Shown: piece after piece, positions 1 to 8,366 of the stretch
Numbering within the stretch: the first letter of the stretch is position 1
Layout of the letters: each line of letters starts with the position of its first letter
Origin: Bacillota bacterium
GTDB taxonomy: Bacteria > Bacillota > Clostridia > Peptostreptococcales > Acidaminobacteraceae
Reading direction: 5' to 3'
Assembly (NCBI GenBank): GCA_020161295.1
Contig: JAIUOA010000006.1
Location: 1 to 64,000, forward strand
Length of the DNA stretch: 64,000 nucleotides
The notes under the pieces: generated by a model
Seen by the model: the letters and a program-made list of their open reading frames with translations, nothing else
What the model was told of the DNA's origin: nothing
The model's database searches: none
Program-made: the position numbers and the translations under genes

Positions 1-94
1 ATTGATCATCTGTGAACAACACTTTTGGAATCCGAAAAAACGAAAATTGTTCTGACTCGTTACCATAATAATAGTCCAAATTCAGACTCCGCAT
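1..94 (-). CDS. Replication initiator RepA N-terminal fragment (RepA_N family), cut by window edge
   Basis: This is the first 31 codons of a gene that runs off the left end of the window. The start is the ATG at 94, behind a GGGG-rich Shine-Dalgarno that overlaps the parB stop codon. The translation has a YYYGNESEQFSFFRIPKVLF motif, which I recognise as the opening of the RepA_N initiators (the Y-G-N-E-x-E-Q-F-x-F-x-R-I-P-K signature) carried by Firmicute plasmids and integrative conjugative elements. Such proteins bind the element's origin and recruit the replisome. The gene follows parB by six bases, so it belongs to a parA-parB-repA operon. Only the family signature is visible; the winged-helix body and C-terminus lie outside. 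Confidence 0.8.
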   Translation of the reverse strand, partial: MRSLNLDYYYGNESEQFSFFRIPKVLFTDDQ

Positions 95-100
95 TTTTCA

Positions 101-1060
101 TCACCCCTCTTGATCTGTAAAATATTTTTGTAAAGCCAGTACAATGATTGATTCCATCTCTTTTTTACTCGTAGTTTCATCAAAGTATTTGCTGACAATC
201 TCTTTAGATACTTTGATGCTTTGAAAGTCCTTATTCTTTAGTTTGCTTTTTTCTTTTTCAATCAACAATTTGCTTAACTCATTTTTACTTAATGCCTTTG
301 CTTGATGACGTTCCTTAAGCATTTGTGCATCTTTTAAGCTGATTTTTATATGCATATCACTGCATTCATTATATAGATGACTTTGAAGCGACTCAGGTAA
401 ATACGATAGTTCAACACCTGTCATCAATGCGATCACTTCATTGTCCACTTGGACTTTCCAATCACTTGTTAATTTGTTAAGTCTCAACAGTCTTGCAACG
501 GTTCTTCCTGAAAAGCCATACTCTTTTGCAAGCCTTTCGCGACTGTCGGTAGATGGCTCTACTGATTCTAAATCTGCACCCTGCTCAAGTGCTTTCAATT
601 CACTAATAATATCATTTCTCTTGCCTTGGCTTGAGACTTTATCATACTGCATTTCAAGGATAACCGCTTTTTCGGATGGATACAGATCACCAAAGGACCT
701 TTGCATCAAATTGGTTTCTATGACATAGATATAGGCCTCTTCATCGGATAAGTTTTCTTTAATCAAAGCTGGTATTTTATCTATGTTTGCTATTTTCGCG
801 GCATTCATTCTATTATGACCGGCAAGCATCTCATATTTACCAGAAGAAATAGTTCTGACGATGACCGGACTAAGTACGCCATTTCTCTTGATACTCTCTA
901 CCATATCGTCTAGTCGCTTACCTTCGTAGAGATGAAAAGGATGGTCTGAAAATTCTACAATTTTCTCAATGTTTATTTCAACAATTTGCGGTTCATTCTT
1001 ATCGCCAGTCATAAAATCTATGGCATCAACAATTTTCCGTCTTGGACTATCTTTCATCAT
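101..1060 (-). CDS. parB: ParB/RepB/Spo0J-type partition protein of a mobile element
   Basis: The protein has 319 residues. The ParB N-terminal nuclease-like domain spans about residues 27-120, with the AGHNR box at 80-84 in place of the GERR box of chromosomal Spo0J. A helix-turn-helix follows near residues 176-197. I chose the ATG at 1060 because AAAGGAG lies about ten bases upstream. The longer reading to 1129 would overlap parA by 83 bases, whereas this start overlaps it by 14, which suits translational coupling. ParB-like proteins bind centromere sites and stimulate the ParA ATPase. The AGHNR form and the RepA_N neighbour point to a plasmid or conjugative-element version rather than the chromosomal one. 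I did not identify a parS site. Confidence 0.88.
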   Translation of the reverse strand: MMKDSPRRKIVDAIDFMTGDKNEPQIVEINIEKIVEFSDHPFHLYEGKRLDDMVESIKRNGVLSPVIVRTISSGKYEMLAGHNRMNAAKIANIDKIPALIKENLSDEEAYIYVIETNLMQRSFGDLYPSEKAVILEMQYDKVSSQGKRNDIISELKALEQGADLESVEPSTDSRERLAKEYGFSGRTVARLLRLNKLTSDWKVQVDNEVIALMTGVELSYLPESLQSHLYNECSDMHIKISLKDAQMLKERHQAKALSKNELSKLLIEKEKSKLKNKDFQSIKVSKEIVSKYFDETTSKKEMESIIVLALQKYFTDQEG

Positions 1061-1835
1061 AAAGTAACATCTCCTTTGCGAAGTCGGCATATGCAATCCC
1101 TGCTTTTGAAGTTGGTGAATATTCTGCAATACTCTTGCTGTAATAGATGGCCTCTCCCACCTTAACCGTCATAGGAATATGTGTCTCAAATATATTTACG
1201 ACGCCATCATAGGCTTCACTCATTTGATCAGACAAAATCTTAGAGAGATTGGTTCTTGAATCACACATCGTAAGTAGGATGCCTTTTATAGATAACCTGG
1301 AGTTGATTCTCTTTTGAATCTTTTTTGTAGTCTTCAGGAAATCTTGTAGCCCCATCATGGCAAGTAATTGAGGATTCACCGTGATGATTACACTATCTGC
1401 TGCGCTGAGTGCATTAATGGTCAAAGAGCCAAGTGAAGGTGACGTATCGATGATGATGTAATCGTAATCCGTTTTCAAGGGTTCGAGAATCTCGTATAAA
1501 ATCCGTTCGCTTCCCATTTCAAGACGCAAATTGGCATCTACGACAGATAAGTAAATACTTGAGGAAATTAAATCAATGCCATTACTCGACACGATATACT
1601 GTGATTTAGACGGCACAACTTCTTCATTCATTTTCGCAATCATGAGATGTGCTATGTTTGTTTCGATTAAATTGGGTTCATCGATACCAAAGCAAGTTGT
1701 CAAATTGGCTTGGGCATCAAAGTCGATCATCAAGACTTTTTTCCCAAGCTTCATCAAGGAATATCCTAGATTAAGAGTTGTAGTCGTTTTGGCAACGCCA
1801 CCTTTTTGATTTGCTATTGCGATAATCTCTGCCAT
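1047..1835 (-). CDS. parA: ParA/Soj-family partition ATPase of a mobile element
   Basis: The protein has 262 residues with a deviant Walker A motif KGGVAKTT near residues 11-18, a Walker A' region MIDFDAQAN near 38-46, and IIIDTSPSLG as the switch/Walker B segment. The ATG at 1835 follows AGGAGG by six bases; the upstream in-frame extension has no ribosome site. ParA ATPases move or position DNA on the nucleoid together with ParB. This gene is the first of parA-parB-repA. Its divergent neighbourhood is the rlmD 3' end, not gidB or other oriC genes, so it is probably not the chromosomal soj. That inference rests on gene context, not on phylogeny. Confidence 0.9.
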   Translation of the reverse strand: MAEIIAIANQKGGVAKTTTTLNLGYSLMKLGKKVLMIDFDAQANLTTCFGIDEPNLIETNIAHLMIAKMNEEVVPSKSQYIVSSNGIDLISSSIYLSVVDANLRLEMGSERILYEILEPLKTDYDYIIIDTSPSLGSLTINALSAADSVIITVNPQLLAMMGLQDFLKTTKKIQKRINSRLSIKGILLTMCDSRTNLSKILSDQMSEAYDGVVNIFETHIPMTVKVGEAIYYSKSIAEYSPTSKAGIAYADFAKEMLLYDER

Positions 1836-1906
1836 TTTAGTCCTCCTTAATTTACATAGAAAAAGGGACACTCATTGTATAAGCATCCCTAAATATCTTG
1901 ACTATA

Positions 1907-2065
1907 TTATTCATTTTCATCTATAAATTGCTTTGTGTACCCTACGTCCAGGTATACACCAGCTGAAACGCTCATTCGACTCACAAGATGCTTTTCTCTT
2001 GATAAATCGGGTTTCACTTCAAAGGTCCAAAACTTGACAAAGTGTGTAAATTCAACGATTTCTAC
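1907..2065 (-). other. Open frame without a start codon between rlmD and parA
   Basis: In a frame different from rlmD an open stretch runs out of the rlmD 3' end and stops with TAA at 1907-1909. It would encode about 52 residues after the rlmD stop. No ATG, GTG or TTG with a ribosome site occurs near its beginning; the first GTG is internal. It could be a gene remnant left by insertion of the element, or chance. The rest of the 226-base gap between rlmD and parA holds no gene that I can support. Confidence 0.2.
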
Positions 2066-3435
2066 ATAGATTTCTTTTGTAGCTTTACAATACTCTCCAC
2101 GCCACCCGTCCAGGGGAACATGTCCACGATACTAAGACTCTCAGCATAGTAACCACATTTAGCGAATACCAGCAAATCATCCAGCAGGGTTGCAGGGTTA
2201 CATGAGACGTACACGATTTGTGGAATATCATAGGCGGCCACGGCCTTAGTGGTTTTTTCACCCATTCCGCTACGGGGAGGATCGACGACGATAACATCGG
2301 GCTTATCTTCGATTTCAGAGAGCTTCTCAAAAACATCCCCACAAATAAACGTACAGTTATCCAGTTTATTAATAGAGGCATTCTCTCTCGCCGCTTCAAC
2401 CGCCTCGCTGACCCATTCGATACCATAGACAGTCTTTGCATGTTTTGCCATGATTTGACCGATGGTACCCGTTCCACTAAAAAGGTCGAAACAGACTTTT
2501 TCGTTCATGTCAGGGATTAGATTGATTGCCGTTTGGTACAATCTCTCAGCACCTAAAGTATTCGTTTGGAAGAACGCGTATAGATGAATATTGAATGTTA
2601 GCCCCATCAAATGTTCTACGATAAAATCACGTCCATAAAGGCATTCAATATCACCTGCGACAACATCACCGAGGCCATCATTTTTAACATAAAGGATGCT
2701 CGCAAGTGTTCCAGAATAATTCAAGCCACGTAAAAAATCTACGAAGTGGGCACCATCGAAAGCGTCACCTTTTGGATTACACGCTTGCGTCGTCGCTGAT
2801 AATGCGATCATGATTTCGCCGGTGCTTTTACTTTTTCTAACCACCAGATGGCGTAAAAATCCTTGATTGCTACGTTTGTTAAATTTTAACAGTTCCTGTG
2901 TTTTTGCATAGCTCAGCACCTCACGAAGAATCAACCTAAAATCTTCATCTACCAAATGACACATGGGGACATCGACCACGTCATGGTGATGGCCCTTTTT
3001 ATGCATGCCTAAAGTTAATGGTCCGTCCTTATAGGCATCACCAAAGGAAAATTCCATTTTATTACGGTATTCAAAATGCTCTGGACTCTCGACGACCAGA
3101 TCGATGGGAATAGAATACCCAGCTTCTTCAAATAACGCTTTAACCATATCCTTTTTAAGTTCCAATTGCCCTTTATAGTCAAAGGTTTGGAGCATACATC
3201 CACCACAAATATTAAAGTGCTCACAAAAGGAAGATTGCTCTAGGGGTGACCGTTCTACGACTTCCAGTAAACGCGCTTCGATTTTTCCGCTTCTTTTTTT
3301 GCTGATACGACCTTTAATCAACTGGTTGGTCAATGCGCCTTTTATTCTAATCGACTGTCCATCAAGCTGACCGATACCCACATTTGGGTATTTCATTTTA
3401 TCGATTCGTATAATAATTTCTTCGCCTTTTTTCAC
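2062..3435 (-). CDS. rlmD: 23S rRNA (uracil-5-)-methyltransferase RlmD/RumA
   Basis: The 457-residue protein has an N-terminal TRAM (OB-fold) domain (about 5-62). Cysteines C71, C77 and C80 lie in the CEHFNICGGC motif, and a fourth near 163 would complete the [4Fe-4S] cluster. The SAM-dependent methyltransferase core shows FDLFSGTGTIG, DPPRSGM and VSCNPATL, with the catalytic cysteine in SCNP. The family makes m5U in 23S rRNA. The start is GTG at 3435 behind AAGGAG. The usual C-terminal HVE motif carrying the general base reads GVE here (PWTGGVES). rlmD 3' ends are known insertion sites for integrative elements, and a parA-parB-repA module follows directly, so the terminal codons may come from the element. 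Other Firmicute RumA paralogues could share this fold, so the exact target uridine is inferred. Confidence 0.9.
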   Translation of the reverse strand: MKKGEEIIIRIDKMKYPNVGIGQLDGQSIRIKGALTNQLIKGRISKKRSGKIEARLLEVVERSPLEQSSFCEHFNICGGCMLQTFDYKGQLELKKDMVKALFEEAGYSIPIDLVVESPEHFEYRNKMEFSFGDAYKDGPLTLGMHKKGHHHDVVDVPMCHLVDEDFRLILREVLSYAKTQELLKFNKRSNQGFLRHLVVRKSKSTGEIMIALSATTQACNPKGDAFDGAHFVDFLRGLNYSGTLASILYVKNDGLGDVVAGDIECLYGRDFIVEHLMGLTFNIHLYAFFQTNTLGAERLYQTAINLIPDMNEKVCFDLFSGTGTIGQIMAKHAKTVYGIEWVSEAVEAARENASINKLDNCTFICGDVFEKLSEIEDKPDVIVVDPPRSGMGEKTTKAVAAYDIPQIVYVSCNPATLLDDLLVFAKCGYYAESLSIVDMFPWTGGVESIVKLQKKSM

Positions 3436-3444
3436 GTAAACTCC

Positions 3445-4104
3445 TTATAACCCTTCTAATACTTCACTAAAGCTATTGATATAAGCATCCGCATCGCGTT
3501 TAATGACCGCCATATAGGGCGCTGACAGATCATCATAGATGGCGTATACTGTCATTCCAGCATTCTTCGCTGCCATAACACCAGCATGCGTGTCCTCAAA
3601 TACTAAACACTTTTCAGGATTCACTTTTAAATCCTCAGCAACCTTTAAGAAAATATCAGGACTCGGTTTTCCTTTTGCCACCTCACAGGATGTGCGTACG
3701 GATTCAAACCACGCGGTCAAACCATGCGCTTCCATCACTTCGTGAAGCAGCTCCCTCGAATTGCTCGTACCGATTCCTAATTTAATCCCCTTAGTTAGCG
3801 CATATTGAATCACCTCAAAGACTTGCTCTTTCAGTGGGATATGATTACTATAGAACTGCTTTGCCATCTCATTCCATTCACGCTGAATCTCTTCAAGTGA
3901 TTCATTTAGTGCAAAGCGTTCGATGAAATAATGCGCTGTTTCTGTGAAGCTCATGCCTTCAATGTCTTTTTGCAAGTCATCGGGCAATACAATATTTCTC
4001 TTTTCAAGAAAATCGATGTCAATCTGTTTCCAGATCCACATCGAATCAATTAGTGTGCCATCCAAATCAAAGATAATGGCCTCAAAATTATCTAGTTTTA
4101 ACAT
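3445..4104 (-). CDS. HAD-superfamily hydrolase, beta-phosphoglucomutase-like
   Basis: The 219-residue protein opens with the HAD motif I FDLDGTLIDS (nucleophile Asp13 and Asp15), has the helical cap of subfamily I between about 18 and 85, GIGTSNS as motif II, a lysine in AKGKPSPDIF as motif III, and LVFEDTHAGVMAA as motif IV. This arrangement fits phosphatases or phosphomutases acting on small sugar phosphates or related metabolites. The substrate cannot be read from the sequence. The gene lies one base after the thioesterase gene and nine bases before rlmD, with AGAGGAG upstream of the ATG, so it belongs to a compact operon. Confidence 0.9.
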   Translation of the reverse strand: MLKLDNFEAIIFDLDGTLIDSMWIWKQIDIDFLEKRNIVLPDDLQKDIEGMSFTETAHYFIERFALNESLEEIQREWNEMAKQFYSNHIPLKEQVFEVIQYALTKGIKLGIGTSNSRELLHEVMEAHGLTAWFESVRTSCEVAKGKPSPDIFLKVAEDLKVNPEKCLVFEDTHAGVMAAKNAGMTVYAIYDDLSAPYMAVIKRDADAYINSFSEVLEGL

Positions 4105-4105
4105 A

Positions 4106-4528
4106 CTACTCCTCTGGAAATGGTTCTCTTTCTCTATTTTCTGCTTTCTCCATTAATCGATTATACGGTACGACACTTCGCGTATGATTTCCTCTTCCAA
4201 TTTGACCATACTCGTCATAGGCACGCATCGATAATGTGTACTTACCATTTTCAATTTTTTCGATTTTGACTTCAATCGTTACTGTAGCTCCTAAAAGTGT
4301 CGGTTTGAAGTGGTCGACCTCCACATGATGGCCTATAGAAATGAAACCTTCCGGTAACAATGGGTCCATGAGCTGTGAACTCGCTTCAACCATAAATGCT
4401 ACAAGTTTAGGTGTCGCAAATAAATTTTGAATTTTTCCACTGCCATAATTAAGCGCAGTGTCATCAATCGTGACTTTCTTTTGAAGTGTGTGAACCAAAC
4501 CTACTTTTAGATCATCAAAATTTTCCAT
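4106..4528 (-). CDS. Hot-dog-fold thioesterase, FlK-like
   Basis: This 140-residue protein resembles the single-domain hot-dog thioesterases related to fluoroacetyl-CoA thioesterase FlK. Visible features are the ATPKLVAFMVEASSQLMDP helix, the VGHHVEVDH-type segment (here SIGHHVEVDHFKPT) and an alternating strand pattern to the end. Such proteins hydrolyse acyl-CoA or protect against toxic acyl-CoAs; the substrate is unknown. I prefer the ATG at 4528, seven bases after GGGGG, to the in-frame TTG at 4546, which would overlap the upstream gene. The gene is the second in a run with the unknown protein upstream and the HAD hydrolase downstream. Confidence 0.85.
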   Translation of the reverse strand: MENFDDLKVGLVHTLQKKVTIDDTALNYGSGKIQNLFATPKLVAFMVEASSQLMDPLLPEGFISIGHHVEVDHFKPTLLGATVTIEVKIEKIENGKYTLSMRAYDEYGQIGRGNHTRSVVPYNRLMEKAENREREPFPEE

Positions 4529-4542
4529 GGTGGCGCCCCCTT

Positions 4543-5085
4543 TCAATAAACCCGAGTATTGATATAAGTATCGACGACTGAGGCCATTTGCTCTTCATGA
4601 AAACATCCTGCCATTCTTAACTTATATAAAATTTTACGGTCTCTTGAATGTAATACCACTTTTTCCAGTGAATTAAACTTGATTTCGTAAATCTGTCCTT
4701 CCAATGTTTTGGAATTCATGTTGATGTAATAGGCGTCGATCTGGTTAAAACCTTCTAATTCCAGCATTTGAAGTGTAATCCGGTCCTTTTTTACATAAAG
4801 CGAAAAGGCCTCTTCTTGTAACGCTTGATACTGTCTTTCATTCTGAAAAACCACTTGATCGGCTTCCAGCATTTTCATCTTTGCCATGGCATTAAAATAG
4901 TGGTACTTAACGACCCCTTCTTCTAAAGACTTTATCGTAGTGGTTATGTGTCCCAGAGATTTTACCAGTTCATAGTTTAATGTGATAAAGGCTTCTTTAT
5001 CGAGTAGACCTTTTTCCAGTTGTTCAATAAATGCCAACCGTTTGGATAAGATAATTTCCATGTTGCCTTTCGTTAATGATTTCAA
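4543..5085 (-). CDS. Conserved clostridial protein of unknown function
   Basis: The product has about 180 residues and is mostly charged and helical in the first two-thirds, ending with a beta-like stretch and a short helix. I recall similar proteins in clostridial genomes as a domain of unknown function (possibly DUF6648), but no catalytic motif, signal peptide or membrane segment is visible. Two starts are possible: TTG at 5085 with AAAGG upstream, or ATG at 5061, which has AAAGG only four bases away. The gene is packed between the phosphoesterase and thioesterase genes with gaps of 12 and 14 bases, so it is co-transcribed. No function is proposed. Confidence 0.7.
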   Translation of the reverse strand: MKSLTKGNMEIILSKRLAFIEQLEKGLLDKEAFITLNYELVKSLGHITTTIKSLEEGVVKYHYFNAMAKMKMLEADQVVFQNERQYQALQEEAFSLYVKKDRITLQMLELEGFNQIDAYYINMNSKTLEGQIYEIKFNSLEKVVLHSRDRKILYKLRMAGCFHEEQMASVVDTYINTRVY

Positions 5086-5097
5086 TCTAAGACCTTT

Positions 5098-5787
5098 CTA
5101 ACCCTCTAAGGTAAATAATTTAAACGATAAGTAGTCACATGACGTTAAAATGTACTCTGTGCCATTATAGAGGCCATTGAGTGCGCCTCTAAAATTCGAC
5201 TTACCATGTATATGTCCGTAAATAACCTTTCTGACTTCATATTTGCTGAACAAGGCAGTAAAGCCAGAAGGTTCCTTCTTTTCATTCGTTGGAGGAAAAT
5301 GTAAGACACCTAGAATCTCTGTATACCCATCGCGTTTTGCCTGTGTAATGGAGTTTTCTAATCTTAGCAATTCACGTTTGTATACCTTTTCGTCCTCAGC
5401 TGTGAACTCTTCACCTGGACATGTCCAGCCCCTCGTGCCACAAATCGCGAGATTGCCGTAGGAAGCATAGCCATTGTGCACAAAGGTGATGGTCTTATAG
5501 CAAGGATCCATCTTCGTCTTCGATACCCACCAATAGTCGTGGTTCCCTTTGAACAGTATTTTCTTTCCGGGTAATGATTCTATCCAATCCAGATCGATTT
5601 TTGCACCCTCAAACGTGATCGCCCAGGAAATATCACCTGGAATTATCACCACATCGTCGTCTGTAACCTGTTCGCACCAATCCAACTTGATTTTATCGTA
5701 ATGCGCTTCCCAGTGTGCCCCGAAAACCTCCATGGGCTTATCTGTACCAAAACTCAGGTGTAGATCACCTATTGCAAAGATTGCCAT
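5098..5787 (-). CDS. Metallophosphoesterase of the calcineurin-like family
   Basis: The 229-residue protein carries the binuclear metal site in order: GDLHL near residue 7, GDISW near 50, KGNHDYWW near 80, a histidine in VLHFPP, and GHIHGKS near 193. These match calcineurin-type phosphoesterases of the YpbG class found in Firmicutes. The substrate is unknown; a phosphodiester or nucleotide is most likely. It has no signal peptide and should be cytoplasmic. It follows the TtcA-like gene by 13 bases within the same operon. Confidence 0.88.
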   Translation of the reverse strand: MAIFAIGDLHLSFGTDKPMEVFGAHWEAHYDKIKLDWCEQVTDDDVVIIPGDISWAITFEGAKIDLDWIESLPGKKILFKGNHDYWWVSKTKMDPCYKTITFVHNGYASYGNLAICGTRGWTCPGEEFTAEDEKVYKRELLRLENSITQAKRDGYTEILGVLHFPPTNEKKEPSGFTALFSKYEVRKVIYGHIHGKSNFRGALNGLYNGTEYILTSCDYLSFKLFTLEG

Positions 5788-5800
5788 GATTCATCCCTTA

Positions 5801-6514
5801 CTATAATAATCGCTTATAATCAACATTGCTTAACGCTTGTATCACTTTATCGGAAAAGTCTGGAACTGTCAATTCAATTTCGCTAATTAAACGTTCCGCA
5901 TTACTTCTAAGACGCCCCTCGGCATGTTTGCATAAATCCTTCATCAGAGGAAATCCAAGAATCGCCACTGCCTTTATAATATTCGACTCGGATAACCCGA
6001 TTAAGGGCCTAATGATCTCGATCCCCTCTTCAGATTCGGTCTTGGGTGCCATGGCGCTCAATCGTCCATGCTTAATGATGTTCATCATAAAGGTTTCTAC
6101 ACAATCATCTTTTGTGTGCCCAAAAGCGATTTTATTAAAGCCATTCTCAAGGGCATATCGCTTGAGAATCCCTTTTCGAATCCGAGCACATGTGTAGCAC
6201 ACTGAGCCGGTCTGCTTTTCGGCAAACTGCATGGCGTAGTGCTCCTCATGGATTTGAAGCGGTAGGCTGTTCTGTGCACAAAATTCTGTATAAGCCTCGA
6301 TATTTCCTAATAAACCGTGGTCCACGACGATCCCTTGAACGTCATAATGAACTTCACTAATTTTCTGATATTCACTCAGTGCATAAAAGAGGAGAGAGCT
6401 GTCTTTGCCCCCTGAAACGCCGACCAAGATCCGATCTCCCTCCTGAATCAATTCGTAAGCTTCCACTACACGTCTAAAATCCTTCATGAACAGATTGTTC
6501 ATCCACCGTTTCAT
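5801..6514 (-). CDS. PP-loop ATPase, TtcA/TilS-like tRNA 2-thiolation protein
   Basis: The 237-residue protein has the PP-loop GVSGGKDSS near residues 33-41 that binds ATP and adenylates its substrate. It also has a CYTCARIRKG motif near 111, and GHTKDDCVETFMMN, in which the cysteine is where TtcA-class enzymes have theirs. TtcA uses an Fe-S cluster to make 2-thiocytidine at tRNA position 32; many clostridial homologues are only loosely assigned. The start codon overlaps the relQ-like stop codon as ATGA, indicating translational coupling. Tip: the assignment to tRNA thiolation is by family, and the exact nucleotide is inferred. Confidence 0.82.
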   Translation of the reverse strand: MKRWMNNLFMKDFRRVVEAYELIQEGDRILVGVSGGKDSSLLFYALSEYQKISEVHYDVQGIVVDHGLLGNIEAYTEFCAQNSLPLQIHEEHYAMQFAEKQTGSVCYTCARIRKGILKRYALENGFNKIAFGHTKDDCVETFMMNIIKHGRLSAMAPKTESEEGIEIIRPLIGLSESNIIKAVAILGFPLMKDLCKHAEGRLRSNAERLISEIELTVPDFSDKVIQALSNVDYKRLL

Positions 6515-7332
6515 ATCAATCTTCCCTTTTCAAACTGATTGTAACGTGGCAAGCTCTTTTTGATTTCCGTCAATAGTAGCTCAAACTCGAACATATTATC
6601 GTTATTTTTAATATTATCGAAGCGTTGCTGGAAATCTAGTGCTTCAATTTCTTTGCCTTGAGTGAATAATAGCTGGATATTCGTTACGATGTCGCGAATC
6701 GTATTGGATTTCTCCTCAAACATCAATTGCGCATTGATGACCTCTCGGCTGATCTCCATCATCTCCTCATCGAGTCTAGTCGCTGCGAGGGCAGAGTTTC
6801 TAAGTCTTTCGATAATATCTTCCGGTATATGGGATTTATATTTATAGTTTAGGGAGTGTTCTATCGTGGCCCAAAAATTCATGGCGAGTGTACGAATCTG
6901 AAGCTCTGCTAAAATTTCTTTAGTGCCCAAAGCGGTTTGTACTGGGTATTTGATGATAATGTGATAGCTTTTATAGCCACTGTCTTTAGGATTCTTTATG
7001 TAATCCTTTTCATAGAGTACTGTAAAATCCTTGCCACTTCTTTCTCTGATGAGATTCACCACTTCGTAGATGTCATCGATAAATTGGCACATGATGCGAA
7101 TTCCAGCAATATCTTCCATTTGCTCTTCAAGGTGCTCCATGGGGATACTGCGGCGCTCTGCTTTCTCTATGATACTGGAAATTTTTTTAACGCGACCCAT
7201 GACGAACTCGATTGGCGAGTATTCGTTTAGCTCACGATATTGATTTCGGATCGACTTAAATTTAACCTTAAGTTCTTCTACTGCTTGTTCATAAGGAATT
7301 AGAAGCGTTTTCCATTCTTTGATAACGTTCAT
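6511..7332 (-). CDS. relQ: Small alarmone synthetase, RelQ/YjbM type (p)ppGpp synthetase
   Basis: The 273-residue protein lacks the HD hydrolase and TGS/ACT regions of long RelA. It has the synthetase signature SPIEFVMGRVKK, the MEDIAGIRIMCQF segment, GYKSYHIII, and AELQIRTLAMNFWATIEHSLNYKYK, which match RelQ/YjbM closely. Such enzymes transfer pyrophosphate from ATP to GDP or GTP during stress. The ATG at 7332 follows AGGAGG by six bases; the longer frame would overlap the radical-SAM gene. The C-terminal 80 residues are helical and longer than in Bacillus YjbM (about 211 residues), which is a noticeable difference. The gene is coupled to the TtcA-like gene. Confidence 0.9.
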   Translation of the reverse strand: MNVIKEWKTLLIPYEQAVEELKVKFKSIRNQYRELNEYSPIEFVMGRVKKISSIIEKAERRSIPMEHLEEQMEDIAGIRIMCQFIDDIYEVVNLIRERSGKDFTVLYEKDYIKNPKDSGYKSYHIIIKYPVQTALGTKEILAELQIRTLAMNFWATIEHSLNYKYKSHIPEDIIERLRNSALAATRLDEEMMEISREVINAQLMFEEKSNTIRDIVTNIQLLFTQGKEIEALDFQQRFDNIKNNDNMFEFELLLTEIKKSLPRYNQFEKGRLI

Positions 7333-7348
7333 AATTCGCCTCCTAGTA

Positions 7349-8263
7349 TTATTCTTCGTATAAATCACCCTGTTTGACACCTAACATGGTCATTCTATGA
7401 TCCAGCTCATTTTGCAGTTTTCGCCAACTCATCCCCCAATTGCAAAATAACGTCATGCTTTCCGGCGCTCTCCCAAATAAGCGTTGGATGGTTATTTCTG
7501 GATTCAGTATTCTAAGGAAATGAATGACACGCTGGATATAGGTATCCGCATCGATCATGGAAAATTCGCCGTCTGTGTACCATTGTCCCAAAAGCGACTC
7601 TTTCAAAATGTACAGGGAGTGAAGCTTTACTGCATCGATTTTCAAATGGTTGATTAAGCGGGCGGCCTCATAAAGGTCTCCTTCAGTATCCCATGGAATA
7701 TTGCCGATCAAGTGGGTACATATGGTAAACCCAAATGCTTGAACCAATTTCACAGCAGTTAAGAACTCAGAAACGCCGTGACCTCTATTGAGTTTAAGTA
7801 GAGAGGCTTCGTTAACCGTTTGAAGACCAAGTTCAATTTCGATGGCCAGTCCATATGCGGTCGAGAGCTGCTTCAGATGTGCTAAATACGGCTCTGAAAT
7901 ACAGTCTGGTCTAGTGGAAATACTGATACCGATGACATCTGGAAACCCAGCCGCTTCTTCAGTAAAGGCTTTGAAACGATCAAGTGCCATATAGGTGTTC
8001 GTGTAATTCTGAAAATAGGCTATAAATTTTCGCGCATGGTATTTAGGCGCTATCACGGCTATATTATCGGCAAGCTGTTTTGACACAGAGTGACAGCTCT
8101 CTTGTGCTTCAAAGCCAGCACCTATCTCTCCGCAAAATGCACAGCCACCCTTGCCAATGCTACCATCGCGATTCGGGCATGTTATCGGCAAATTGATGGG
8201 GATTTTATATACTTTTTCTCCAAATCGTTTCATTAGAGCATTGCTGTATTTATTATAATGCAT
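7349..8263 (-). CDS. Radical SAM protein of the YtqA/TIGR01212 family
   Basis: The 304-residue protein binds a [4Fe-4S] cluster through C29, C41 and C44 (CPNRDGS followed by CAFC). It shows the family features of a Firmicute radical-SAM protein, such as AYFQNYTNTY, ISISTRPDC, EIELGLQT and LNRGHG. The family is widespread in Clostridia and Bacillus, its substrate is not established, and it resembles the elongator-type radical SAM subfamily. The ATG at 8263 follows GGAGG. The gene is the first of the run that continues with the alarmone synthetase 16 bases downstream. Confidence 0.88.
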   Translation of the reverse strand: MHYNKYSNALMKRFGEKVYKIPINLPITCPNRDGSIGKGGCAFCGEIGAGFEAQESCHSVSKQLADNIAVIAPKYHARKFIAYFQNYTNTYMALDRFKAFTEEAAGFPDVIGISISTRPDCISEPYLAHLKQLSTAYGLAIEIELGLQTVNEASLLKLNRGHGVSEFLTAVKLVQAFGFTICTHLIGNIPWDTEGDLYEAARLINHLKIDAVKLHSLYILKESLLGQWYTDGEFSMIDADTYIQRVIHFLRILNPEITIQRLFGRAPESMTLFCNWGMSWRKLQNELDHRMTMLGVKQGDLYEE

Positions 8264-8330
8264 GATGCCTCCAAACTCTCTATTCTATTTTAACACATAC
8301 TGAATTCCAATGGAAAGTAAAGGTTGCATT

Positions 8331-8354
8331 AAAAAAGGCTGCCGAAGCAGCCTT
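8331..8354 (-). terminator. Rho-independent terminator of the 5'-nucleotidase gene
   Basis: On the minus strand an eight-base stem AAGGCTGC/GCAGCCTT with a TTCG loop is followed by six T residues. It lies just after the stop codon of the 5'-nucleotidase gene. Confidence 0.9.
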
Positions 8355-8366
8355 AATTTTTAATCA

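Noticed and set aside
441..728. Plus-strand open frame inside parB and similar antisense frames inside rlmD, potA, lon and ligA
   Set aside because: They are shadows of the real genes, with no ribosome sites or domain features.
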